A program made the position numbers and the translations under genes. From Puccinia triticina (taxonomy: Eukaryota > Basidiomycota > Pucciniomycetes > Pucciniales > Pucciniaceae), in contig NC_070573.1 in assembly GCF_026914185.1 (NCBI RefSeq), positions 4,333,501 to 4,397,500 on the forward strand: a DNA stretch of 64,000 nucleotides, written 5' to 3'. Shown piece after piece: positions 10,742 through 21,232 of the stretch (position 1 is its first letter; each line of letters begins with the position of its first letter). The notes under the pieces are model-generated. The model made no database searches and was not told where the DNA came from. It saw only the letters and a list, made by a program, of their open reading frames with translations.

Positions 10742-12735
10742 ATGACATCACCACTGTCAAAATCTGAACCCAAACCACCAAAAAACTTATCCCCCAATCA
10801 ACCCATTCCAACAATGTCTTCCACACCCAACCCTGAGACCTGGACGCACCCAGCTCTCAAAACCACCACCATCAAACAACTCAAACCTCCCGGCCCAGGA
10901 TCCAACAACAAAGAGTGGACCTGGTTCATGCGGGCCCATCTCAATACCACTGATTTCATGTATTTTTTTGATGACAAGGTGGCAAAGGCTAGAGCAGCCC
11001 CAACTGGGCCCGTGAAAACAAATCAGCCTTTGGGGCTATCTCCAGCATGATTAATGCCGCACATGTTTGAAAGGTCCAGCACATCACAACCAATGCTTGA
11101 GTGCTCTGGACAGCCCTAAAGGAGGCTCATCAAGACTCATCTGCTGGATGTATAACCTATTTCCTCCGCAAACTCATGTTGAGTTAATAACTCAGGTTTT
11201 CTTTAGTTTTCTGCTTTTCACATTTCACTTCTACTTCACCTACATTTCACAAATTGTATGTAGTATACCTGAGACAGCAGTGGTGGAAGGCTCTCTTTCC
11301 TCATCCTTCCACCAACATCAATCACTCACCTCACCACCTTGTGCTTGCTGTCCTCAGGTATGTATATGTTTCTGTTTCTGTCTTTTTTTTCTTGTATTAA
11401 TTATTTTGCAATAAATGATCCTTCCACCAACATCAATCACTCACCTCACCACCTTGTGCTTGCTGTTCTCAGCCCCGGTCTCACTTATCAACTCACAACC
11501 GCCCAAATGACAGGCAATGATCTGCTCGCCCATCTTGAGGACATGGCTAAAACTTTTGAAAGCCTCTCCGCTCTCATCACCTCCAATTCCCCGCTCACTC
11601 TAGACAATATCTACTTGTAGTCAATTCTTACTTCTCTGCCATCAGACTGGCTTGCATGCGTCTCCAGGGTTCCTCCCATCAAGATTATGGATGCTCTCAA
11701 AGCAGAGCACCTTTGCCGGAAGACCAGGAACAAGGAGCAATCAATGGCTGAATTGGTTGCGCGCACATCCCTCTCTCATCAAGCTCTGCCCAGGAAATCC
11801 CAACAACCACTTGATCACTTGCTCTACTACTCTTTCTGAAAGAGGTCCAGACAAAACCTAGAGGTCTAGGAAAACGCCGCCAGAATTCTGGCTGACAACA
11901 ACTTCCAGAACTCTAATGCCTCCCAGCATCCCAACAACTCCAGTCAATCCAGCAAACCATCTGGGAACCGGTATCAATTGAAACCGCAGGCCATACAACC
12001 ATGGTGGATCTTGGAGGAGGTGATGATCAAGACAATTTGGACTACTCCGGTTCAAACAATGACGCTCCGGACACTCAACATACCAGGTCTGGCAATACTG
12101 TTGTCGTAACCAAGCACACAGGGAACACCATCTCAGCACCACTCCGCGGCGCCAATCTTGATTTGGGGTGCTCCAAATGCATGACTCCCTACTCAAGGGG
12201 TGTCTTTAACATCAAACCCAACAGCACTCCCCTCAGGCTTGCTGATCACTCTGTTGTTGGAGCCTTGTACTGCCTTGCTTCCACTCAGCTCCCCTGTCAC
12301 CGTTCCCACCCTGGTGGTACCTGACTTGCACAAGACGCTCCTTTCAATTGTGGCAATGTGTGATGCCGGCCTAACATGTGTTTTCCAGAAAGACGGGTGC
12401 AAGATATTCAAGTCAGACTCCCTCAGCGTTGACGGTGACACTGTTGGGAACAGCTATAGAAAGAGTGGTCTGTACTACCTGCCATCCAATGAGGTAAAGT
12501 CCCTCTCCATAACAGCACTGGGACCGTCATCCGTTGACAGCTCTCTCCTGGGCTACCATTTTTTTCTATCTCACATAGGCCTACGGCCTCTCAAGCGGCT
12601 TCTAAAAACGCTAAACGTCAAACCCACCGGCATGAATGAGCTGGATGTCCAATGCTGCACAGTCTGTGTGCAATCAAAAATGACCAGCACATTCTGGTCA
12701 TCTAGCCAACCTTCCCAAGCATGGTAGGGATATAC
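10742..12735 (+). pseudogene. Copia 1 gag-protease-integrase remnant
   Basis: A decayed Copia polyprotein read through several frames. It has a gag start at about 10742-11048, the gag core around 11500-11860 (HLEDMAKTFESL), a protease-like LDLGCSKCMTP at about 12155-12190 (the active-site triplet is normally DSG, here DLG), and a pre-integrase zinc segment around 12560-12690 (FLSHIGLRPLKRLL .. CCTVCVQSKM). It stops before the integrase core, so the catalytic integrase, RT and RNase H are missing. The gag is split by a solo LTR at 11177-11490; removing that LTR and one target copy restores the frame across the site. Confidence 0.8.
11177..11490 (+). repeat. Solo LTR in Copia 1 gag
   Basis: It begins TGTTGAGTTAATAA, ends TTATCA, and is flanked by a perfect 5-bp duplication ACTCA (11172-11176, 11491-11495). 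Inside is a duplicated block at about 11302 and 11418, spaced 116 bp, ending CTGTYCTCAG. The gag reads LRKL before it and TTAQMTG after it. Confidence 0.85.
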
Positions 12736-14254
12736 AGCCCTTTCAGAAAAGGACATTGCTGGCTCAAAAAATCAAAAAGGCCAAATCCAAAAAAGAGAGC
12801 CTGCAGGTTGTGCATGCGCCTGCATCTGAACTGTGAGGCTGCAGATTTTGGACACTGTTTGCAATCCTGAAAATAAAGCCCTGACCGGCTCCCATACGCA
12901 AATGAGCCTGGCTGCCAACTGCCTTTGCTTTCTGCAAGGTACCCCTCCCCCCCCCGAATTCCCCCCACGCACTGCTACAAACCAACCAAATCCACATTCT
13001 CAACCAATTCCTGTCACCAATGTCTCAAATCCAAAAACCATTACAACAAACAAACAATCCAAACCTTGCCAAATATTGACTCAATCATTTGAGCGGTGGA
13101 AGGCGCTCTTCATCTCAACTCAGGCAGTCTGGTCAAGTGAGCTCATTTGGGATTTAGGCAAACTACCCACCAACTACCTTTTATTTACCAGTGAGCATCA
13201 GCATTTTCAAATCTCCTCCTTTCCAAGATGGCTGAATTTCAATGCAATATTATTTTCCAGATGAAAGTGCAGACTGCTTGGAGGTTTGATATTGCTGGAC
13301 CAAGAAAGTTTTCTGCTCAAGATTCAAAACATATTGACAAGGAACGCAACGCTACCCAATACAATGAAAAGTGTAAATCTGTTTCTTGTACAGATGGCTA
13401 TCTATTTTTGGCTCAACAACAGCTTTGCTTTTCCTTCTTCCCTGCAAAACCAATAGTCCCAAAAAATTTCATTGCCCAAAGTAGTTCAGACACCATCTTG
13501 TATGCTTATTTATTTTGATAGCCTAGAGTAGGTTTCTTTTTCTACTGAATTTTCTTGAATGATTGGTTCATTTTTATACACTGTTGTATGTATCTTCATT
13601 GGGGTGATGAAATTTAATTATTAACAATCTGAAACACAATTTTTGAGCAGTTACTTCCAATTATTGTTGTCCCAGTCATAATACCCACATCTAAGTTTAA
13701 TAGTGCAACAAGACTGTCTGGTTAGCATATAGACTGTTTGATGAGCAATCAGGCTTCAAATCCCAGAAGACATGACCATTGACCTGGCTTGTAAATATGT
13801 TTCTTTATGAGTGATCTGGCTCCACAGACAACTGCCTTGAAAGTTGCATGTGCAAGACGCAACAACAGCCCTTATGGAAACATCAAAATAATTCACCCCA
13901 ACCTGCCAGATCTTCTACAAACATACACATATTTGAAGGATAGCACAATGAAGCTGTAGGTTTTCAGGCTGCTTTTGTTTGTTTGAATTGACTCCTCAAT
14001 TTCTCTAAGCTTGTGATCAACAAATTCAAACATCACACACATTAAAGAACATAAAATATTCTTGCAGCTTCAAACCAGCATCTGAATGAGATCCAACAAT
14101 GAGATCCAACCAAATCTATGACCAATTTCAGAGATGGCACTTGCATGCAAGTTCTGAGCAAACTCCCATGATGTTACATAATGGTGGATTTGGTCATATT
14201 TGATACCCCCTAATAGCGGAAAAAAATGGGAAGAACATTGAGGCAATGGTGAAA
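12736..14254. other. Unassigned AT-rich DNA
   Basis: Short open frames are present but none shows a recognisable domain or consistent splice sites. It lies between the truncated Copia 1 and the AGCGC island. Confidence 0.4.
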
Positions 14255-15505
14255 GGTTGCGCTGTGCTACAAAAAGCACCCGTTTTATTTCAGTGCAGCG
14301 GTGCCCGCTATGTGCCCGCCCCAAAAAGCTGTAGCGCAGCCATAAACCGCTGCGCTACAGCTGAATGTAGCTCACTTGCGCTATTTCCCCAGGTGAAAAA
14401 GCGCAAGTACAGCGGGAAAAGCTGCACTTTTGAGCTAATATAGCGCAACACAGCTGAAAAAAGCTTTTTGGCGCTAAAGTTGAACTACATTCTCTTTTCT
14501 GCTATGAAAGCGCAAAAGCGCAGCAGCTCTGTTTTGTTTTGCTGTGGGCAGCATAGCCCACAGTTGAGGTCTTGGATATGATGGATCCCAAGACCTCTGC
14601 TGTGCGCTGCGAGAGACTCTGGAGAGGGTGGCCGCTGGCTTTGCAAATGCCCCGCTGTGGTTTGGTCCCTCAAGTTCTACTTCCCTCCCCTTCCTCGGTC
14701 TGTCACCCCCATCATCTGTTCTTTTAGAGTTTTTGCTTCTAAATTTTTTTAATGTTCCCCCTCTACAAAATTCTTCCTTTTTCTCCATACTACCAAATCA
14801 ACCATAAAAAAGCTACTTCCTCCCTTCCCCCCCAAAAAAAGCGCAATAAAATAGCGTAGCGTGCTGTTTAAAAGCTACCTCCTCCCCTCCTCCCCAAAAA
14901 AGCGCAAAAAAGCGCAATAAAAGCGCGAAAATAGCGTAGCGCGCTATTTATAGCGGGAGCGTAGCGCTTTTGAGCTATTTTATGGCTACAAATAGCGGCT
15001 AAAAAACAGAAAAGCTACAAGCTTGCGCCAAAAAGCGCAAGCGTAGCCCAAAAACGCTATGAAATAGCGCAGCGCATCCAGACAAAAAAGCGCTGCGCTA
15101 TGTCACCATTGGTTGAGGGGAGGAACTGAATCTTTGGACAGCAGCTTTTGGGTGGGGTACTCTTCGCTTTCACTGCGCGCCGCGCGTACTTTTTGACTGA
15201 GTACGACTGAAATTGGTAAAACAAGTAGCAGAGCAGTGCGCTATACGCTGTTCTCAGCAAAAAAACACAAAAAGTGAGAAAAAGTGGGTCTTGCTGCTAT
15301 TCTGCTTTGGCTGCACTATTTTGTAGCAAAAACGGAAAAAATTACTCTGCTGAGTGGAGGTCATAAATTGTGTATCAACCTTTTTGCTACACTAGCGCTA
15401 AAAATAGTGGCCAGCCGGTACCGCTATTGCTAATTGGCTTGAGGAATAGCAGGACCCTGCTACGCTGTGCTATTTTGCCGCTTTTTGTAGTGTACCATAG
15501 CGCTT
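14255..15505. repeat. AGCGC-word island, possible TIR element
   Basis: Dozens of AGCGC/GCGCT words, often in runs with A-tracts (for example 14840-15080), occur in an otherwise AT-rich setting. The left end GCGCTGTGCTACAAAAAGC (about 14260) resembles the reverse complement of the right end near 15470-15500 (GCGCTATGGTACACTACA then AAAAGCGG), so the island may be one TIR element. A block at 14540-14780 is free of the word and may be inserted. No coding sequence is supported. Confidence 0.5.
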
Positions 15506-16430
15506 GTGGTGTTGTTTTTATCCAGCTTGCCAAGAGGAATCCTCCCAGAAAGCTGAATCTGTCCAGCTTGCTGAGAGAATTCCCTTGCCAAACTGGATAG
15601 ACTTCTCCTGGGGTGCTGGATACATATCTATCCAGCTTGCTGCCAAAGGAGGTACCTGGGGTATCCGCCAAAAGTATTGCCGGTGCCAGGTGCTGGTTTT
15701 GAAAAAAAAACTAGCAGGTACCTGGGTGCCAACAGGTACGCCATTTTAAAATTTTCTTCTCTAATATAGTGTGCTTTTTGGCACAAAACTCCTATTATGG
15801 GGTGTATTGCAGAGTGTGCTTTTTGGCACAACACTCCTATTACGGGGTTTATTACAAAGTGTGCTTTGGCACACTCCTATTACGGATTTAAAAAAAGGAA
15901 AACTCACTCTTCCACAACAGCCACACCACCACTAGGTGCACCAAAACAGCAAAGAGATAGAACATGCTATCTGTATAAAAAGGTGAGAAAAAGGTAAATA
16001 ATCAGGATATTTTCAAATTCAAATGAAGAAATTGTGATGGAAAATATTACTTGCAAGAGTAGATCAGTTTGAAGAAATGATCAAAGAGAAACAAATTTCC
16101 TTTATTGATTTGCTCTTCCTTTATTGGGGGGATTTTTCTGTGGGAGGAAGTTGCTAGGGGACACCCATTGAGCCACAATTTTTTTTTTTGTTTGTTTGTT
16201 GAAAGAAAATACAGGCTGCTGTACATGCCATGCTCATTGCTCTACAAGCAGGGAGCCAATCAGAATCACTCCTTCCACCCTTTCAGGCCAATCAAGAGAA
16301 AATCTCTCATCCTGGATTGGTCTGAGAGCATGAGCAGGAGGCCAGAAATCACTCCTTTTGTGACCTTGGACCAACAGGAATACAGCAGATCAGCCCAAGG
16401 GGAGGAAGGGGGTAAGCTCTGAGTACTATC
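15506..16430. other. Gene-free stretch with GGTACC words
   Basis: 15640-15740 holds a GGTACC/GGTACCTGGGTGCC cluster like those at 16660, 18370, 29480 and 29910. It is followed by a small tandem repeat (15769-15885) and ordinary AT-rich DNA. Confidence 0.4.
15769..15885. repeat. Three-copy tandem repeat
   Basis: The unit GTGTGCTTTTTGGCACA then CTCCTATTAYGG is repeated three times with about 55-bp then 45-bp spacing; the third unit is shortened. Confidence 0.7.
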
Positions 16431-16807
16431 AACGGTGAAACAGATACTATACAATACAGTATCTTCAGATACTTGTGTATTGTATCTTTTGAAAAATACA
16501 AAATTGTAAATACAAATGTATTTTATCTGCCTGAAGATACAATACCATAGTATTGTATAAAAAAAATATTGAAACTTGATTTTCTTGTTTTTGGCCACTG
16601 TGGACTGTATACAGAAAAACTATCAAAAAACATAAGAATACAGTATCTTGTATAAAGAATGTCAATTGGTACCCGTGGCGGGTACCTAGTACCTCCCGCA
16701 CCCGCCCTGCACCCGTGAGGTAGTGCTGGGTGCGGTACTAGGTATGTGCTTTTGGCCATAAAGCGGTGCGGTACCCAGGTACCGCCCATCACCATGGTCC
16801 CGTAGCC

Positions 16808-17025
16808 AGGTAGCCTGTGAAACTTTGAGATATGCATGAAGATGTTGATGTTGAGCAAGCTTTTAGATTTGGCCGGGATTACGTACTTTCAGACATGCAT
16901 GAAGATGTTGTTGATGTTGAGCAAGCTTTTAGCTTTGGCTGGGATTATGTGTCATCAATGCAACACAGAAGACAACAACAGCAACTGATCCGCAATCTGT
17001 TGTGTTTTCTAAATCTAAACCAATG
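16808..17025 (+). pseudogene. hAT transposase C-terminal remnant, partly duplicated
   Basis: The plus strand reads DVEQAFSFGWDYVSSMQHR, the hAT dimerisation-domain pattern (DVERAFSxGRD..S..RH). A stretch of about 77 bp is tandemly repeated: MHEDVDVEQAFRFGRDYV, then MHEDVVDVEQAFSFGWDYV. It sits inside the hAT at 16653-18513. The DDE catalytic part is absent. Confidence 0.65.
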
Positions 17026-17079
17026 AGCTGGCCCTTCTTCTTGCTTGTATTGATTGCCGTCTTATCTAGTGCCTCTGGC

Positions 17080-18015
17080 TGTGAGCCTGAGTCTCTATAG
17101 TGACAGCTGGACACAAGAAAAGAAAGGGGAATATTTGGATTTCTTTGGATAACAAAAATACAAATATAAGAGAGAGAGAGAGAGAGAGAAAGAGACTGAG
17201 CAGATTCAAGATTAAGCAGATTTTCAATGTTATTCTGTTGGGAATGCACGTCCACTGGCAATGCTACCTCTTTGGAAGAGTGCTGCCAAGCTGTGCTAGA
17301 GAGTGCAACAGCCTCCTCTCACCAAAGAAACATGGAGGGCTTCTGGATTAGACAAGTTTAATCCAGCCACAATTTTTTAGCTTCCTTCTGGATATTCAAG
17401 GTTCTTTAAAGGAAAACCTGTGCGGTTTGTTTCTGACAAAAACCACAGAAAAAGAATAATGTTAAGCAGGGGCAGCCCTGTGATCAAGGATCAGGCAAAG
17501 GCCAGCAAAAGAAGAGCAAATCAAGCAGACACAGAGTTGTACCTCTGAGATAAACAAGGTTCAGTGAAAGAGGTTACTTCCTGTCAATATCCTAGGCGCC
17601 TGTGATGGTAGGTATACTGGGAGTGTGGTAATCTCTTTGGTGGTGATCCTGGGGTTATCTGGGGTGTGGTTCTGGTGTGCTGGAGTCTGTAGATCCTCCT
17701 CAGGAAAGGGGGATCCTGACTATGAAAATTTTCACAGTTTGCTTATGTAATTTACATATGTACATGTGGTTTGGCACGCCTGGTAGCGCTGACACATCAC
17801 AACTGCGCATGCGCGCTACAACTCAATAACTCAGGGAAGGAGTAGAGTTACAAAGAATTGGTAAGTTGTAACTAGGGTTAAAATTGCATGAGGAAACAGA
17901 ATATGAAGTAAAAAACAAGGTTATCTCTTAAGATGAAAAAGATATGAAGTAATTCATATGTAAAAAGTAGAAAAAGGCAGACTTTAGGTCAGCTGAGTTG
18001 ACTCTAAGGCTGACA
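17080..18015 (-). repeat. Solo LTR (936 bp)
   Basis: Reverse-orientation copy of the LTR family at 1-922 and 59960-60926. It runs from TGTGAGCCTGAG to CTAAGGCTGACA and is flanked by a perfect 5-bp duplication CTGGC (17075-17079, 18016-18020). There is no internal retrotransposon sequence, so it is a solo LTR left by recombination. It carries a GA-rich microsatellite at about 17167-17195. Confidence 0.92.
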
Positions 18016-18669
18016 CTGGCGCACCTGGAAAGCCGGAAACCAACCATTTTTTGAGTGAAGGAGGTGTCCCTCTGGCCTGGGACCATCAAATCTGCCCTAC
18101 GTACGCACAGACAATCGCCACGCAGTCCTCACTCTCCCACTCGCCCATCATCCCCCTGCCCAATCGCCTCCCTAGTCCACTCTGCCGGACATTCAACTCA
18201 ACAAGCCTGGAAATCTTGATCTTGAAGTTTAACGGACACTTCAAGGATGAAAGACTGGCCAGGCTGTTTGAGAGTGCGATCTCACAAATGCTCAACAGTA
18301 CAATTAGATGGTTCTCACCTGAAAAAAGTGACACTGAAACTTAGTATAGACAAAATTCAAGAAATAGGCCTGGCGGTACCCGTGGTACCCGTCACCGGTA
18401 CCGCTGGTACCCGCCAGGCGGTACCGGGTGCGGTACTAGGTACCAACTTTGGCTGGAAACTCAGGGGGTACCCTGGTGCCAAATGGTACCAGGGTCTACT
18501 TTGACATTCTTTAATCTTGTATTGGGCTGTATTTGCAACAAGATACCAAATTTTGAATACATTTGTATAGTATTGGCCTTTGAATACAATACAAATAAAT
18601 AGTATTGCGTGCAAAACAGATACAAATACAGGCAGATACAGATACATGTATTGTATTTTTTCACCATTG

Positions 18670-19120
18670 GTACTGTCACCTGCTATAGGTCAGAGGTCAC
18701 CTATTTGCTTTCGGACTGATATCAATAGATCAGTCTGGGAGGCTAAAGGAGAGGTGTAACTTGCCCTAACTTGCCCCAGCTTTTGCACCAAGGGTATGTG
18801 TTAGCGCCGCGAGACCTTTGGAGGAGACAGACTCCTGCCTCCTGCACCCCTGCGCTTTGTTTCCCCTCTTGGGCCAATATTTGGTGGTTAGTGGCACAAG
18901 ACAGCAGATGGGGAGTTCTCACTCATGTTTTTCCTGCATTTTAGGCCAATATATAAGGGTTGCAACTAGGACCAAGAGAAAGAAAGGTTTTCTTTCTGAT
19001 TTGATTTAGGTCCCTTGTGCTCTGAGATAGCACAGGAGGAAAGTCATTTTGGCTCCAATATATACTTGCCGGTCCTTCCGGTGGAATCATCCTCTACCCT
19101 GCAAAAATAATCTACATTTA
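18670..19120. other. Gene-free spacer
   Basis: No coding sequence or known repeat was recognised. Confidence 0.4.
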
Positions 19121-20052
19121 TGGTGTTCAAAGTTGGTTTGCATAATTTTATGCATGCATAAATTTTAAAATCATAAAAATACGGACTTACTTCGCGCACT
19201 GCAAAAAACTCTTCGCGCACTGCACAGTGCGCGCAGTCCCAAACACTTCGCGCACTGCGGGTGAAATACACAACTTTTTCAAGATTCTTTTTGACCAATC
19301 AATAGAACACCTTTTAATTGGTCTCTCTGAATTTTTTGGGAGTTTTTTGAAGCATTCTTCCACGTTAAAAAAAATCATAAAAAACCAGAACAAAGGTAGA
19401 ATGTTGGGGCCTAAAAAACAAGGTTCCTATAGCCCAAAAATTCCAAATCATTTATTGAGTAATGAAATATATAAGAACAGCTACTTTGATACTTTTGAGC
19501 CACTTTGTGCAAAAATAAGGGTATGCAAAATGAGGAAATTTCACCCCATGATAGCACATTGCCTCTAGAATATCCTCATTTTTCGGACCGTTATCCTTCC
19601 ACAAATTAGCTAAAAATTTCTAAAAGAGCTGTCCTCATATCTTTAATTACTCAATAAAATATTTGGAATTTTTGGGCAATGGGAACCTTGTTTTTAAGGC
19701 CCCCACATCCTACATTTGTTCTAGTTTTTCATGATTTTGTTAACACGGAAGAATGCTTCAAAAAACTCCCAAAAAATTCAGAGAGGCCAATTAAAAGGTG
19801 TTCTATTGATTGGTCAAAAATAATCTTAAAAAAGTTGTGTATTTCACCCGCAGTGCGCGAAGTGTTTGGGACTGCGCGCACTGTGCAGTGCGCGAAGAGT
19901 TTTTTGCAGTGCGCGAAGTAAGTCCGTAAAAATATTTTGGTGAGGAAATTTTGTATTACATAATCAAACAGTCACATCCCCTGCAAAACAGATTTTATGA
20001 TTTTATGATTTATGCATGCATAAAATTATGCAAACCAACTTTGAACACCATA
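19121..20052. mobile_element. Foldback element, about 930 bp
   Basis: Long inverted arms (about 19121-19455 and 19655-20052) meet around a unique centre. The termini are TGGTGTTCAAAGTTGG and its complement, shared with the MITE at 6864. Each arm carries repeated TTCGCGCACTGC words. The right arm has about 75 bp (19928-20002) missing from the left. No transposase gene is present, so it would move only with help from another element. Confidence 0.8.
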
Positions 20053-20508
20053 ATTAATGGCTAATGTGGACCCATTTTGGGGGGAAAACATGCCCAATTC
20101 AATGTGAGCAAAGAGTACCCTGCCCCTCTGACTACTGGTGCCAGTAGCCCCCTGCATGATTGGAGCCTCCCTGGCTGGGCTTTGAAATCTGACCACTGGC
20201 TTATGGACCAGAGGTGTGATAAACATATTCATACACAGATAAGCCTAGATAAGTTTTTTTACAAAGAAAATTTTTTCCTAGAAGATGACCAGACGCAGTT
20301 GCTCCGGAATGGCCCCATGGAAAAAAAGTTCTGAATGGTCCAGAAAAAAAGACCAACAATTTTTTGACCAAAGTCTGTGCTAAAAGGCTATTTGAACTTC
20401 ACACAAGATGCCAATACTACAAATGGCCTCAGGTACACACAAGCTTTTTTGGAGGAAAAAGGAGGTAAATTTGAATAGTAGTATATAGTACAAATTTTCA
20501 AACATTAA
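20053..20508. other. Gene-free spacer
   Basis: AT-rich DNA; nothing was recognised between the two foldback elements. Confidence 0.4.
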
Positions 20509-20892
20509 GGCCCCGTTTGGAGCCAATATAAATATAGGTGATATAATCATTGGTTAATTCAATGAAAACTACAAAATTCAACATAAAGCCTCCAAATATT
20601 TTTTCTAGGCAACCTACAATACTGGTCTCTTCAATTATGAAGTCAGATTCAACTGATTCAGCCATATTCAGTACTGTAGTACCATTATATTGCTCTTGAC
20701 CAAAACAAAGCAATATAATGGTATTATGGTGCTGAAGATGGCTGAATTAGTTAAATCTGACTTCATAGTTGACAAGACCAGTACTGTAGGTTTCCAACAA
20801 AAAAAATGGATTCTTTATGTTGAGTTTTGTATTTTTTATTGAATTTACAAATGATTATATCACCTATATTTATATTGGCTCCAAACGGGGCC
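20509..20892. mobile_element. Harbinger/Tourist-like MITE
   Basis: A full-length hairpin of 384 bp with ends GGCCCCGTTTGGAGCC and GGCTCCAAACGGGGCC. It is flanked on both sides by TAA (20506-20508, 20893-20895), the 3-bp target pattern of PIF/Harbinger elements. The arms meet near 20700 and there is no coding capacity. Confidence 0.85.
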
Positions 20893-21232
20893 TAATTCCA
20901 CACAAAAGTTAATGGCCAAAGCTGTAGAAAGACCAGGAAAATTCAGACTCAGATGAAGATATGAGGTGTCTGATGAAAACATCTGTGTCAGAATTATGAA
21001 AAGACACACACAAAACACGCTGGCTGGCCAGTGGCTCAGAAGAGAGAGCAAAAAAAGTATTTGTATATGTTCCATTTTGGGGGAATTGAAAGAAAATTAA
21101 GGGGAAGGAAGCTGTGATGTATACACAGAATCATTATACACGTTTACCCACACTCGCGTACATGTAGATATATAAGTATACACGAATTCATGCATGTATT
21201 AAGAAAAAAAAGAAACAAGAGACGTTTTACGA
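20893..21232. other. Spacer 3' of the transporter gene
   Basis: No feature was recognised. The 3' untranslated region of the minus-strand gene at 21233 probably lies in the right part. Confidence 0.4.

Larger units (their letters stand above)
16653..18513. mobile_element. hAT element with 8-bp target duplication
   Basis: Perfect 13-bp terminal inverted repeats TAAAGAATGTCAA (16653-16665) and TTGACATTCTTTA (18501-18513) are flanked by identical 8-bp ATCTTGTA (16645-16652, 18514-18521). An 8-bp duplication is the hAT hallmark. Both subterminal regions are packed with GGTACC/CGGGTACC words. Inside is a hAT transposase C-terminal remnant and a solo LTR; without the LTR the element was about 920 bp, so it is an internally deleted, non-autonomous copy. 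Confidence 0.85.
16430..18669. mobile_element. TIR element A, host of the nest
   Basis: Left end CAACGGTGAAACAGATAC (16430) and right end TTTTTTCACCATTG (ending 18669) are inverted repeats. The arms share AATACA/TGTATT words. A 7-of-8 match GTACTATC/GTACTGTC at the borders could be a worn 8-bp target duplication, but the register with the TIR is off by one base. Without the inserted hAT the element is about 370 bp. Confidence 0.5.

Noticed and set aside
13228..13518. Protein-coding gene on the plus strand
   Set aside because: No domain, no splice context and no support on either side; probably a chance frame.
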